From positions 4,216,001 through 4,280,000 of the forward strand of contig CP088295.1 in NCBI GenBank assembly GCA_024666565.1: a DNA stretch of 64,000 bases. Reading direction: 5' to 3'. Below, piece by piece: positions 53,680-62,939 of this stretch; position 1 is the first letter of the stretch; each line of letters opens with the position of its first letter. A program made the translations under genes and the position numbers. The notes under the pieces were generated by a model. That model saw only the letters and a list, made by a program, of their open reading frames with translations, was not told where the DNA came from and made no database searches. Origin of the DNA: Svornostia abyssi. Its GTDB lineage: Bacteria > Actinomycetota > Thermoleophilia > Solirubrobacterales > Solirubrobacteraceae.

Positions 53680-54665
53680 ATGCGCAACCGGCCCCCCCGC
53701 ACTCCTCTCCCAGGTCCTGGCGATCAACACGCTGCTGATCGCGGGCACCGTCTTCACCGCCAGCGTCGCGGCGCGGCTGGACCTCACCTCCGGCGAGGGG
53801 CTGAACCAGTTCCTCATCGTGTGCGCGGCGATCTTCGCGACCGTGCTGGCCAACGGGCTCGTGCTGCGGCGCCGGTTCAAGCCCCTCGAGTACCTCGTCG
53901 AGACCATGGACCGCGTCGACCTGACGAGCCCCGGCGTCCGCGCCGAGGCGCTGCGCGACGAGCCCGGCGACGTCCAGCGGCTGCGCACGGCCTTCAACAC
54001 CATGCTCGACCGCCTCGAGGCCGAGCGCGCCAACGCGGCGAGCGCCGTCCTGCGTGCGCAGGAGGAGGAGCGCGCACGCATCGCCCGCGACCTGCACGAC
54101 GAGGTCAACCAGGCGCTCACCGCCATTCTGCTGCGCCTCCAGGCCTCCGCCGGTGACGCGCCCCCGGCGCTGGCCGCCGAGCTCGGCGAGACCCGCGCGC
54201 TGGCCCAGCAGGCGATGAGCGAGCTGCTGCGCCTGGCACGCGAGCTGCGCCCGACGGCCCTCGACGACCACGGGCTCGTCCCCGCGCTGCGGTCCCAGGT
54301 CACCGAGTTCGGCCGCCGCCCCGGCATCACCGCGCACCTCGAGATCGACGACGATCTGCCCGAGCTCACCTCCGACGAGCAACTCGTCGTCTACCGCATC
54401 GCCCAGGAGTCGCTCTCGAACATCGCGCGCCATGCCGATGCAAGCACGGTGACCGTGTCCCTCGCCCGCGCAGACGACGACCCGGAGCAGGTCCGGCTGC
54501 GCGTCGCCGACGACGGCGTCGGCCTGCAGTCGCCCTCCCCCCACCCCCGGCAGCGGCCTCGGCCTCGCCGGGATGCGCGAACGCGCGCTGCTCGCGGGCG
54601 GGCGCCTCGACGTGCGCTGCGGCGGGCGCGACGGGTCGGGCACGGTCGTGGAGCTGGCGCTGTGA
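53680..54665 (+). CDS. Sensor histidine kinase, NarL/DegS class (two frame breaks)
   Basis: About 327 residues after one base is removed from the seven-C run at 53692-53698 and one from 54537-54542. Order: two membrane helices (QVLAINTLLIAGTVFTASVAA and FLIVCAAIFATVLANGLVL), HAMP, the phospho-acceptor helix EERARIARDLHDEVNQAL, and the HATPase domain (YRIAQESLSNIARHADAS, VADDGVGL, corrected GSGLGLAGMRERALLAGG). ATG 53680 is the first codon of the corrected frame. The stop overlaps the regulator start (GTGA). Confidence 0.85.
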
Positions 54666-55294
54666 GGCTCCTGGTCGCCGACGATCACGGCATCGTGCGC
54701 GGGGGCCTGCGCCTGCTGCTGGAACGCCAGGCGGACATGGAGGTCGTCGCCGAGGCCGAGGACGGCGTCGCCGCGCTGGAGGAGGCGCTGCGCGCCCGCC
54801 CCGACGTCTGCGTGCTCGACGTCGCCATGCCGCGGATGACCGGGCTGCAGGCCGCGCGGGAGATCAAGGCCCAGCTGCCCGACACCGCCGTGCTCATCCT
54901 GTCGATGCACGACGACGAGCGCTACCTCTTCGAGGCGCTGAAGGCCGGCGCGTCCGGCTACGTGCTCAAGCGCGAGGCCGACGAGGCGCTCGTCGACGCC
55001 GTCCGTGCCGTGCACCGCGGCGAATCGTTCCTCACGAACGCCGCCGAGCGCTCCCTCATCCGCGCGTGGATGGCCGACGAGGCGCAGGGCCCGCGCGAAC
55101 CGCTGTCACCGCGCGAGCAGGAGGTCCTCAAGCTCATCGCCGAGGCGCACACGAACCGCGAGATCAGCGAGATCCTCCACCTCTCGGAGAAGACCGTCGA
55201 GTCGCATCGCGGGAACCTCCTGCGCAAGCTCGGCATGCGCGACCGCGTGGAGCTCGTGCGCTACGCGATCCGCCGGGGCCTGGTCGAGGCGTAG
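54662..55294 (+). CDS. NarL/FixJ-type response regulator
   Basis: A 210-residue regulator. The receiver has ADDH, the phospho-acceptor Asp in VCVLDVAMP and the Lys in YVLKREA. LSPREQEVLKLIAEAHTNREISEILHLSEKTVESHRGNLLRKL is the LuxR-type helix-turn-helix. GTG 54662 overlaps the kinase stop (GTGA). The signal is unknown; the SCO1 and membrane genes next door are possible targets. Confidence 0.93.
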   Translation: MRLLVADDHGIVRGGLRLLLERQADMEVVAEAEDGVAALEEALRARPDVCVLDVAMPRMTGLQAAREIKAQLPDTAVLILSMHDDERYLFEALKAGASGYVLKREADEALVDAVRAVHRGESFLTNAAERSLIRAWMADEAQGPREPLSPREQEVLKLIAEAHTNREISEILHLSEKTVESHRGNLLRKLGMRDRVELVRYAIRRGLVEA

Positions 55295-55313
55295 CGTTTC
55301 CTACCCTCTTGGG

Positions 55314-55931
55314 GTGCCCGCCCGCCTCCGGATGACGCTTGTGGTCGCCGCCGCGCTCGCGCTCGCGGCCGTGGTCGCGATCCTCCTCCTCGCCCGCGAC
55401 GACGCCGAGCCGGCCACCGGCGGGACGGGGTTCGCCGGCGCCGTCCGCCCGACGAACATCCCGCCATCCGAGCCGCAGGGCCTGCGCGACCAGGACGGCG
55501 ACCCCGTGCGCCTGTCGGAGTTCCGCGGGCGGCCCGTCGTCGTGACGTTCCTCTACACGACGTGCGAGGACACCTGCCCGCTCACCGCCCAGCAGATCCG
55601 CGGCGCACTGGACGACCTGGGCGAGGACGTCCCCGTCCTCGCGTTCAGCGTCGACCCGGCGAACGACACGCCCGAACGCGCCAAGCGCTTCCTGCTCGAG
55701 CAGCAGATGACCGGGCGGATGCGCTTCATGCTCGGGTCACGCGCCGCGCTGCAGCGCCAGTGGGACGCGTACGGCATCCGGCCGCAGAAGGAGGACCTCG
55801 AGCACACGTCGTCGCTCGTCATCCTCGACACGCGTGGCCGCCAGCGCATCGGGTTCCCCGTCGACCAGCTCACCCCGGACGGGCTCGCGCACGACCTCAG
55901 GGCGCTGCGGTCGGACCAGGCGGCGTCGTAG
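55314..55931 (+). CDS. SCO1/SenC-family copper chaperone
   Basis: A 205-residue membrane-anchored thioredoxin-fold protein that helps build the CuA site of cytochrome oxidase. An N-terminal helix (MTLVVAAALALAAVVAILLLA) is followed by TTCEDTCPLT (CxxxC) and the copper His in LEHTSS. GTG 55314 is used; ATG 55332 is an alternative. It overlaps the convergent small gene by 35 nt. Confidence 0.9.
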   Translation: MPARLRMTLVVAAALALAAVVAILLLARDDAEPATGGTGFAGAVRPTNIPPSEPQGLRDQDGDPVRLSEFRGRPVVVTFLYTTCEDTCPLTAQQIRGALDDLGEDVPVLAFSVDPANDTPERAKRFLLEQQMTGRMRFMLGSRAALQRQWDAYGIRPQKEDLEHTSSLVILDTRGRQRIGFPVDQLTPDGLAHDLRALRSDQAAS

Positions 55932-56067
55932 GCGCGTCGTCATCCTCGCCGCGGCGCTTGTCGCGCCAGCTCGTGATGCCGATGCCGGCGACCACGATGA
56001 GCACGGGCAGCAGGTAGAGCAGCGACGCCCACCAGTGATCCGACGCCAGGTGCGCAAGGACCGTCAT
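55897..56067 (-). CDS. Small single-helix membrane protein
   Basis: A 56-residue protein, MTVLAHLASDHWWASLLYLLPVLI... with one membrane helix and a charged tail (RDKRRGEDDD). The ATG overlaps the upstream membrane-protein stop (ATGA), so it is likely a small partner of that protein. Function unknown. Confidence 0.65.
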   Translation of the reverse strand: MTVLAHLASDHWWASLLYLLPVLIVVAGIGITSWRDKRRGEDDDAPTTPPGPTAAP

Positions 56068-57497
56068 GCGTTCGCGGCCGAGAGGAGCCACAGGCCGAGG
56101 CTGGTGAAGGCGACCATCACAGCGAGCATCCAGTATTGCGACCGGGTCGCCTCCCGCGCGCTGCCGTACAGGGCGATCGCGCGGTCGTGCGCGAGGATGA
56201 GACCGGCGACGTGGCCGATGACGAGCGCGCCGACCTGCACGTACCAGATGGCGTTCGCCCCGACCCAGCCGTAGTCGATGGTCCACTGCGCGGTGCCGAG
56301 CAGGCCGCCGTCACCGGGCCCGAGCGCATCACCGAGCGGGTTCGAGAGCAGGTAGCCCATCGCCTGCCCCTGGTAGGCCAGCAGTGAGAAGTAGTGCGCC
56401 ACGATGTACGCGGCGGCGATCGGCACGAGCGTGTGGGCGAACTCGCGCGCGAGGCGGTGCGCGTCGTACTGCGTGCTTACCGTCTTCATGCCGTTGATGC
56501 CGAGCCAGAACAGCCCGGCGACCAGGCCGGTGACGAGCAGCAGCCCGAAGGTGAACGTGATCTGCAGCGCGACGGCCTGCGAGAAGCCCAGCCCGGCGAA
56601 CAGGTCCGTGAGCTCGGGGGCGACATCGGTCCAGATCGGCCCCTCTGAGAAGCCGTCGAAGGTCGTGATCCCGATGGCGGCGAGCAGGACCGCGAGCGTC
56701 CCGGTGCCCGCGTCGAGGCTCGGCAGCCCCGCAAGCGGCGGACGGACGAACAGCGCACCACGTTCCCAGCGCAACGGCGAGATGCGCGCGAACAGGCCGA
56801 AGTAGACCCCGAACGCGTCGGCGTTGCGGGTCCACGCGTCGACGCCGTAGAGGCTCATGCCGACGAGCATCACGACCGCGTAGGCCACGGCGAGGACCGC
56901 CAGGACCATCGGCTCGTCCCCGCGCGTCCACACGAGTTCCACCCACGCGAAGGCGACCAGGCCGATCGCTGCGGGCCAGCGGCCGACCCGCTCGGGATAG
57001 GCCATCGGCTCCGGCAGCCCGTCACCGGCGAGGCGCTGCGCCACCCAGCCGCCGAACCGGCCCAGCGCGCGCCACGGACTGAACGCCGCCCAGACGTCGC
57101 CGAACAGCAGGGCGACGAAGACGACGCCGACCCAGGCGGTCACGTAGATGGCGGTCGGGGCGAGGTTCGCGGCCGGGACCTCGGTGCCGGCCAGGCCGGC
57201 GTAGACGACGAACCCGAAGGCGAAGACGCCGAGCGCGCCGCACACCGGGTCGAGGAACCGCGGGACGGGCAGCAACCGCCGCTCGCGCGAAGCCTGGAGC
57301 TTCGGCTTCGGCCACAGGACGGCGAGCGCGACGAACGAGACGACCAGGACGATGGTGGCCGCCCACCCGAAGAGCCACCGGGGGATCGGCAGGTCCTGGA
57401 CGCCGACGATCCCGTGCGCGGAGGCCTCAGGAGCGAGACAGAGCCCGATCAGCCACGCGGCACCGGTCAGTGCGGCGAGTCGACTCCGGGCAGACAT
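56064..57497 (-). CDS. Polytopic membrane protein
   Basis: A 477-residue protein with roughly ten to twelve membrane helices and an N-terminal signal-like segment. HGIVGVQDLPIPRWLFGWAA and HYFSLLAYQGQ are conserved-looking parts. Similar actinobacterial proteins are sometimes labelled fenitrothion hydrolase; I would not rely on that name. ATG 57497 was chosen because a palindrome GTACA-N4-TGTAC lies just upstream. Its closeness to SCO1 hints at a respiratory or copper link. Confidence 0.65.
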   Translation of the reverse strand: MSARSRLAALTGAAWLIGLCLAPEASAHGIVGVQDLPIPRWLFGWAATIVLVVSFVALAVLWPKPKLQASRERRLLPVPRFLDPVCGALGVFAFGFVVYAGLAGTEVPAANLAPTAIYVTAWVGVVFVALLFGDVWAAFSPWRALGRFGGWVAQRLAGDGLPEPMAYPERVGRWPAAIGLVAFAWVELVWTRGDEPMVLAVLAVAYAVVMLVGMSLYGVDAWTRNADAFGVYFGLFARISPLRWERGALFVRPPLAGLPSLDAGTGTLAVLLAAIGITTFDGFSEGPIWTDVAPELTDLFAGLGFSQAVALQITFTFGLLLVTGLVAGLFWLGINGMKTVSTQYDAHRLAREFAHTLVPIAAAYIVAHYFSLLAYQGQAMGYLLSNPLGDALGPGDGGLLGTAQWTIDYGWVGANAIWYVQVGALVIGHVAGLILAHDRAIALYGSAREATRSQYWMLAVMVAFTSLGLWLLSAANA

Positions 57498-57562
57498 ACG
57501 TACAGAAGTGTACATGGGACGGACGGACGGCGAGGCCCGCCCGTCCCGCGCAGACTAGCTGG

Positions 57563-58300
57563 CTACTTCGTGCACTTCTGGCTGACGTTCACCGTCGTGG
57601 ACGGCGCGCCGCCGGCGTAGCGGAAGTCGCCCTTGGACTTCCACTGGCCGCCCTTGCAGCTGGTGATCTCGACGAGGCCACGGGTCTTGCCCTTGACCTT
57701 GATGGACTTCTGGATCTTCACCTGGAAGAGCGTGATCGCGACCGGCACGCCCGGAGCAGGCTCCTGCAGATTCTGCGGGACGTTGACCTTCAGCTTCAGG
57801 CCGTAGTCGCCCGAGCCCTTCGAAAGCTGGCCGACGATGTTGCTCTGGATGCGCAGCGGGCTCGTGCCCTCGACGAACAGGTTGACCGTGTTCTTGCCGC
57901 CGTTGGCGGCGACGATCGTCAGGTCGTTCTGCGTGATCGGGCCCGGAGCGAGGCCGGCCGCCTTACCCTTGCCGACGATCGAGCCCGACGGGCAATCGGC
58001 GGTCGACTTCGCCGCCGAGATCGACGACGACGAGCACTTCGGGAAGAGGTCGCCGTTGTACTTCGAACCAGCGGGGAAGAAGAGATCGACCGAGCTGAGC
58101 GTGGGCGGCTGCGCGCCCGGCGTCGTCTCACGCGACCCGAGCGAGACGTTCAGGGCGACGCTCTTCGGGCTCTTGGTGGTGCTCGCCTTCGTGGGGCTCG
58201 CCTTGACGGTCAGGTCCTGCACGGGCTCGGCCATCGCCGCAGCCGGGAACGCGAACAGGGCGGCGGCCGCGGCGGCCGGCGCCAGGATGCGTGTCGTCAT
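57563..58300 (-). CDS. Secreted protein, five-member paralogous family (member 1)
   Basis: A 245-residue exported protein with a signal peptide ending AMA (residue 24). Family marks: FPKC, the SISAAKSTADC block, SGSIVGKGKA, NLFVEGTSPLRIQSN, NLQEPAPGVPVAIT and a terminal Cys in QKCTK. Four cysteines are shared by all five members in the window. The pattern suggests a beta-rich extracellular fold with two disulfides. I recognise no function. A hairpin terminator of member 2 lies 97 bp upstream. Confidence 0.82.
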   Translation of the reverse strand: MTTRILAPAAAAAALFAFPAAAMAEPVQDLTVKASPTKASTTKSPKSVALNVSLGSRETTPGAQPPTLSSVDLFFPAGSKYNGDLFPKCSSSSISAAKSTADCPSGSIVGKGKAAGLAPGPITQNDLTIVAANGGKNTVNLFVEGTSPLRIQSNIVGQLSKGSGDYGLKLKVNVPQNLQEPAPGVPVAITLFQVKIQKSIKVKGKTRGLVEITSCKGGQWKSKGDFRYAGGAPSTTVNVSQKCTK

Positions 58301-58396
58301 GAGACTCCTGTCTGAGGGGGGAGGGGCACCGCCGGCTGTTCCTTGCCTGCGGTGAACGAGATTCTAGATCTCGCTGCTGAAGCACACTTAACGACC

Positions 58397-58429
58397 CGGG
58401 GCGCGACCGGAAGTTCCGGTCGCGCCCCG
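58397..58429 (-). terminator. Terminator after paralogue 2
   Basis: A perfect 14-bp stem (CGGGGCGCGACCGG with its complement, 5-nt loop) 38 nt after the stop of the gene at 58468-59199. There is no U run, which is common in very GC-rich genomes. Confidence 0.75.
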
Positions 58430-58467
58430 TGAGAACTTCATAAGGCCCGCTCAGCGGGCGAGGGCGA

Positions 58468-59199
58468 TCAGCCCTTCGTGCACTTCAGCGAGTCGTTGAC
58501 CGTGGCCGACGTGCCGTCCTTGTACGTGAAGACGCCCTTCGCCTTCCACGTGCCGTTGCACTTGTTGACCTCGGTGATGCCGCGGGTCTTGCCCTTGACC
58601 TTGATGGTCTTGCCGACCTTCACCTGGAACAGGGTGATCGCGACCGGAACGCCCGGCGCGGGCTCCTGGAGGTTCTGCGGGATGTCGACGTTCAGCGAGA
58701 GACCGAAGTCGCCGCTGGCCTTCTTGATCTTGACGTCGAGGTTCGACTGGATCCGCAGCGGGCTCGTGCCCTCGACGAACAGGTTCAACCGGTCCTTGCC
58801 GCCGTTGACGGCGATGATCGTCAGATCGTTCTGCGTGATCGGGCCCGGAGCCAGGCCGGCGGCCTTGCCCTTGCCGACGATCGAGCCCGACGGGCAGTCA
58901 TCCGTGGACTTCGCGGACGAGATGCTGCTCGCCGCGCACTTCGGGAACAGGTCGCCGTTCCACACGGCACCAGCCGGGAAGAAGACCGCGGCCTTCGACG
59001 TCGTGGGCGGCTGCACGCCGGGATCGTCCTTCGTACCGGTGCTGAAGTCGACGGTCACCGGGAACTTCTTCGACGACGTGCTCGACTTCGCCGGCTTCGC
59101 CGTGATGTTGAAGTCCTGTGAGGGCGCAGCATTGGCCGTCGCCGTCATGGCCAGGGCCGCAGCGGCTGCGAGGGCAAGGGACGTGGTGGTCCTACGCAT
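58468..59199 (-). CDS. Secreted protein, five-member paralogous family (member 2)
   Basis: A 243-residue exported protein. The signal peptide ends ANA (residue 24), and the mature part starts APSQDFNITAKPAK. It is closest to member 1, sharing PSGSIVGKGKAAGLAPGPITQNDLTI. The four family cysteines are kept (FPKC, TDDC, NKC, LKC). ATG 59199 follows a leader that can form a hairpin (59231-59266). The function is unknown. Confidence 0.82.
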   Translation of the reverse strand: MRRTTTSLALAAAAALAMTATANAAPSQDFNITAKPAKSSTSSKKFPVTVDFSTGTKDDPGVQPPTTSKAAVFFPAGAVWNGDLFPKCAASSISSAKSTDDCPSGSIVGKGKAAGLAPGPITQNDLTIIAVNGGKDRLNLFVEGTSPLRIQSNLDVKIKKASGDFGLSLNVDIPQNLQEPAPGVPVAITLFQVKVGKTIKVKGKTRGITEVNKCNGTWKAKGVFTYKDGTSATVNDSLKCTKG

Positions 59200-59230
59200 G
59201 TATTTCTCTCCGTCTCCCAATGGGTGGATG

Positions 59231-59266
59231 GTTGGGGGGACAACCCTCCCGAATGTCCCCCCCAAC
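59231..59266 (-). promoter_or_regulatory. Leader hairpin of paralogue 2
   Basis: GTTGGGGGGACA pairs with TGTCCCCCCCAAC (one bulged base) around an 11-nt loop, 32 nt before ATG 59199. It could regulate or stabilise the mRNA. Confidence 0.4.
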
Positions 59267-59366
59267 ACCCGGGACTCGAGAGAGTTGCGTGATCGGCGAC
59301 ACACTTTGATGTGTCGACCAGCGGTGTATTCGTACACACCCGCGAGGCAGATCGCGCCGGTTCCTG

Positions 59367-60125
59367 TCACCGGCGGCAGCGCACGGTGTCCGTCACGGTC
59401 GCGCGCTGCCCGTCTGCGTACTGGAAGACGCCCTTGAAGCGCCACGTCCGGGAGCTCGGGCAGCTCGTGGACTCGATGTAGCCGATGCGGTCACCGCGAC
59501 GGGTGACCGTCCGCTTGTTGATGGCGACCTCGAAGTTCGTGATGGCCACCCGAACACCCGGCGCGGGCTCCTGCAGGTTCTGCGGAATCGGAACATCGAG
59601 CCGGTACGAGTACGTCGAGCTCTTCAGTGCCCGGAGCGTCGCCTTGATGTTGCTCTGGATACGCAGCGGGCTGGCGCCCTCGACGAAGAGGTTGACGTAC
59701 GTGCCGTCGACGCCGTTGACGGCGGTGATCTCCAGGTCGTTCTGCGTGATGCCGCCAGGAGCGTCCCCCGCGGCCTTCCCGCCGCCCACGACGGACGCGC
59801 CGGCGCAGTCGTCCGTCGACTTGGCGGCGCTGATCCGAGATGACGAGCAGTCCCGGAAGTACCGGCCGTTGAACTTCGCCCCGCGCGGGAAGTAGATCTG
59901 CGCCCGGCTCGTCGTCGGCGGCAGCACGCCCGCCGTCGTCTCACGCGTGCCCGTAGTGATCCGCAGCGAGTGCGTGCGCGGGTTGCGCTCCGACCCGGCA
60001 GTCACGTTGGTCGATCTGCTGTCGATCCGGGCCTCGAAGTCCTGCACGGGTGCTGCCGGCGCGGCCTGCGGCACCCCGAGGGCGGCCACGGTCAACACCG
60101 CAGCAGTGGTGGTCATGCGTCCCAT
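59367..60125 (-). CDS. Secreted protein, five-member paralogous family (member 3, most divergent)
   Basis: A 252-residue exported protein. It differs most from its paralogues (FRDC in place of FPKC, VDGTYVNLFVEGASPLRIQSN) but keeps NLQEPAPGVRVAIT and all four cysteines (FRDC, DDC, TSC, VRC). ATG 60125 has GAGGAGAG upstream; ATG 60116 is possible. The hairpin CGACACA-N6-TGTGTCG at 59297-59316 follows its stop. Confidence 0.8.
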   Translation of the reverse strand: MGRMTTTAAVLTVAALGVPQAAPAAPVQDFEARIDSRSTNVTAGSERNPRTHSLRITTGTRETTAGVLPPTTSRAQIYFPRGAKFNGRYFRDCSSSRISAAKSTDDCAGASVVGGGKAAGDAPGGITQNDLEITAVNGVDGTYVNLFVEGASPLRIQSNIKATLRALKSSTYSYRLDVPIPQNLQEPAPGVRVAITNFEVAINKRTVTRRGDRIGYIESTSCPSSRTWRFKGVFQYADGQRATVTDTVRCRR

Positions 60126-60212
60126 CGAACTCTCCTCATGCGTGGTTCGACGAGGCACGTCCCGGGCCCCGTTGTTCTCTCTGCCTTCTGGAACACTGCG
60201 GGCCCGGCAACG

Positions 60213-60986
60213 ATGCGGGTCACCGCGGTGCTACCGTCGCCCGCCGTGCTGGCTCCCCCGCACACCATCCCTGCGCCCCCGCTCCCCCGCGAGCTGAAGT
60301 GGGCCAACGTCGCGATGCTGCGCATGGACCAGCAGAAGGGCCGCCCGGTTCTGGTCGAGTTCTGGGACTTCTGCCGGGTCAACTCGCTGCGCACGATCCC
60401 GTACCTGCAGGCCTGGCACGAGCGCTACGAGGCCGACGGGCTGCGCGTCATCGGCGTGCACGCGGGCGCGTTCCCGCCGTCGCAGAACGAGGACGAGATC
60501 CGGGCTGCGGTCGAGCGCCTCGGCATCACGTACCCAGTCGCGATCGACGGCGAGTGGCGCCTGTGGCACGACTACGGCAACAAGGGGTGGCCGGCCCGGT
60601 ACCTCTGGACGCCCGACCTGTGGCTGCACAGCCACCACTACGGGGAGGGCGCGTACGCGGAGACCGAGCGTGAGATCCAGGAGCTGCTCGGCGTCGAGCG
60701 CGACCTCGTCGCACCGGTGCGCCCGGAGGACGCCGAGGATGCACGAGTCGGCCCGGTCACGGCCGAACAGTCCGGCGCCTACAACGGCCCGTACGAGGCC
60801 GGATCAGCGTGGGCCGTCGTCTCCGGTGCAGGGACGCTGCACGTCAACGGCCGGGAGCTCGCCGTGGCGCACCCGGGGTGCGTGCCGCTCGTCGAGCATG
60901 AGCGCCACACCGCCGCCGTCCTGGAGCTCCAGGCCGGCGACGGGGTGACGGTCCACGGGGTGCAGTTCGCACCCGGCGTGGTCTAG
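60213..60986 (+). CDS. Thioredoxin-fold protein without CxxC, DipZ-like C-terminus
   Basis: A 257-residue TlpA/AhpC-like protein. VLVEFWDFCRVNSLRTIPYL is the place of the redox motif, but only one Cys is present (FCRVNS), so a classical disulfide reductase is unlikely. GVHAGAFPPSQNEDEIRAAV and the C-terminal module resemble the ends of DipZ-type proteins. No signal peptide is clear. GTG 60246 is an alternative start. It is on the opposite strand within the paralogue array. Confidence 0.75.
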   Translation: MRVTAVLPSPAVLAPPHTIPAPPLPRELKWANVAMLRMDQQKGRPVLVEFWDFCRVNSLRTIPYLQAWHERYEADGLRVIGVHAGAFPPSQNEDEIRAAVERLGITYPVAIDGEWRLWHDYGNKGWPARYLWTPDLWLHSHHYGEGAYAETEREIQELLGVERDLVAPVRPEDAEDARVGPVTAEQSGAYNGPYEAGSAWAVVSGAGTLHVNGRELAVAHPGCVPLVEHERHTAAVLELQAGDGVTVHGVQFAPGVV

Positions 60987-60998
60987 CGGTTCAGGCGA

Positions 60999-61730
60999 TC
61001 AGCCCTTCGAGCACTTGATGGTGCGCGAGGCCGAGTAGTTCGGCGAGTTGACGTACTCGAACGTCCCCTCACCGCTCCACTGGCCGCCGTCGCAGCGCGT
61101 GATCTCGATGATGCCGCGCTTCTGCTTCTTGATCGTGGCGGACTTGCCGACGCTCACCTCGAAGTTGGTGATCGCGACAGGCACGCCCGGGGCCGGCTCC
61201 TGCAGGTTCTGCGGGATCGGGACCTCGAGGCGGATGCCGTACTTGCCGGTGATCTTCGCGATCTTCGCCTCGATGTTCGACTGAATGCGCAGCGGGCTCG
61301 TGCCCTCGACGAACATGTTGACCGTCGACTTGCCGCCGTTGGCGACGACGATCGTGAGGTCGTTCTGCGAGATCCCGCCGGGCGCCGCGCCCGCGGCCTT
61401 GCCCTTGCCGATGATCGAGCCCTCGGGGCAGTCGTCCGTGGACTTCGCCGCCGAGATGCTCGAACCCGAGCACTTCGGGAACAGGTCGCCGTTCCACTGC
61501 GAGCCCTTCGGGAAGAAGAGCGTCGCCTTCTTCGTGGTCGGCGGCAGCGCGCCGGTGGTGTCGCGGGTACCCGTCTTGACCTTCAGCGTGACGCTGCGCT
61601 TGACCTTGGCCGTGCTCGCCTTGGACGGCGACGCGCTGATCGTGAAGTCCTGAATGACCTCGGCCTGAGCAGCCGCAGGGACAGCGAGCGCAGCCGCGAG
61701 GGCGACCGCAGGGGCAATGCGCTTCTTCAT
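60999..61730 (-). CDS. Secreted protein, five-member paralogous family (member 4)
   Basis: A 243-residue exported protein with signal peptide MKKRIAPAVALAAALAVPA ending AQA. It keeps FPKC, STDDC, EGSIIGKGKA, NMFVEGTSPLRIQSN, NLQEPAPGVPVAIT and the terminal KCSKG. The region GTRDTTGALPPTTKKATLFFP aligns with the other members. The function is unknown. TTGACA lies 71 bp before its start codon on the minus strand, as in member 5. Confidence 0.82.
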   Translation of the reverse strand: MKKRIAPAVALAAALAVPAAAQAEVIQDFTISASPSKASTAKVKRSVTLKVKTGTRDTTGALPPTTKKATLFFPKGSQWNGDLFPKCSGSSISAAKSTDDCPEGSIIGKGKAAGAAPGGISQNDLTIVVANGGKSTVNMFVEGTSPLRIQSNIEAKIAKITGKYGIRLEVPIPQNLQEPAPGVPVAITNFEVSVGKSATIKKQKRGIIEITRCDGGQWSGEGTFEYVNSPNYSASRTIKCSKG

Positions 61731-61793
61731 GGGTGGTTCTCCTCCCTCTGGGGCGCCGTCTCCCTTACGGCGCCTTCTGACCGGAGTGTGCCA

Positions 61794-62915
61794 TCAATCG
61801 GTGTCAAGGAAACCTGCGGGCCGCAGCGCGTCCCTCGGGACGTCCGCGAGCAGGCGCTCGAGCCGTGGTGGCACACGGGGATCCGTGTCGACACTGATGG
61901 CACTACCCGCCCAGTACGGGCTTGCACCATCGGGGCCGTGCACGAAGTGCCCTTCGTACACCCAGGAACCACTGTTGTGAAGCGAAGTTGCGCCCATGCG
62001 CCATTCCGTCTCATCGTCATCCGGGAGTGGCCCGGCGCGATGGCTGTGGCCGAAGATCACGTGCGCTGCGCGGATGTCGAGGCGGCGCACCGACTCCCCC
62101 ACGCCCTCGAGCACCGCGACGCGCATACCCGGGCCGCTGATGTCCGAGCGGACGGGACCGAGCCCGGCGCGGTTGATGGCGAGCACCGCCAGCGGGAACA
62201 GGCGCGCGAGCACCCGGTGGGAGATCGGCCGGTGGCCGTCGCCCGCGAGCATGCGGTAGACGCGAACCCCGCTGCCGGCGCCCGCTGCGGCCTTCGCCGG
62301 CGCGGCCCGTTGCGCGATCGCGTTCGACCACGCGTAGTTGGGTGCGAGCACGCGCTCGTAGTCATCCGGCGTGGCGCGCTCCGGCACCGCGCCGGCCACC
62401 CGCGCCGTCACGCCCGCGGCAAGACGCTCGAACGTGGGAATCGTGCTGTGGACGTCGAGGTAGTGGCCGTGCATTGCGTACACGTCGTCACGCAGCCACA
62501 GCCCGGGGTACGCGAGCTGCACGGTCGCCGGCTCGAGCGCCCTCGCGACCGTGCGCGCGATCCACGACCCCTCGGCGGGATCGATGCGATGCTCGAGCTC
62601 CAGCGGCGGCGCACCCTGGCGCTGGCGCTCGGCGTGCCAGTCGGCCGCCAGCTCGTGGTCGTGGTTGCCCGGCGCGACGACGATCTCGCGGCCCGGACCC
62701 GCCATCGCGGCACCCAGTTCGCGGAGCACGGGCTCGGCCCGGGCCAACGCGTCGCGCGCCGGCCCGTGCCGCAGTTCGACGGTGTCACCGAGCAGCACCA
62801 GGCGGTCGACGCCGCGCAGCCGCGCGATGAGCGTGCCCCGGGCGACCGGGCGCTGCAGCACGTCGTCCCCGCCAGACCGGCCCAGATGCAGGTCGGAGAC
62901 GACGAGCGTGCGCAC
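61794..62915 (-). CDS. Calcineurin-like metallophosphoesterase
   Basis: A 373-residue phosphoesterase. VVSDLHLGR, LLGDTVE, PGNHDHE, MHGH and FGHSHRAG are the five metal motifs in order. The layout recalls UDP-2,3-diacylglucosamine or nucleotide phosphoesterases, but no substrate motif decides it. No signal peptide is seen. It lies between two secreted paralogues on the same strand. Confidence 0.88.
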   Translation of the reverse strand: MRTLVVSDLHLGRSGGDDVLQRPVARGTLIARLRGVDRLVLLGDTVELRHGPARDALARAEPVLRELGAAMAGPGREIVVAPGNHDHELAADWHAERQRQGAPPLELEHRIDPAEGSWIARTVARALEPATVQLAYPGLWLRDDVYAMHGHYLDVHSTIPTFERLAAGVTARVAGAVPERATPDDYERVLAPNYAWSNAIAQRAAPAKAAAGAGSGVRVYRMLAGDGHRPISHRVLARLFPLAVLAINRAGLGPVRSDISGPGMRVAVLEGVGESVRRLDIRAAHVIFGHSHRAGPLPDDDETEWRMGATSLHNSGSWVYEGHFVHGPDGASPYWAGSAISVDTDPRVPPRLERLLADVPRDALRPAGFLDTD

Positions 62916-62939
62916 AGCCCCGGCAGTCTACGCCCCGGC

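Noticed and set aside
54662..55294. Histidine kinase and response regulator as one hybrid protein
   Set aside because: They share a frame only because of the extra C at 54537-54542; after correction the kinase ends at a TGA that overlaps the regulator start.
58357..58373. CGAGAT-N5-ATCTCG upstream of secreted paralogue 1
   Set aside because: Short arms and not repeated upstream of the other four paralogues.
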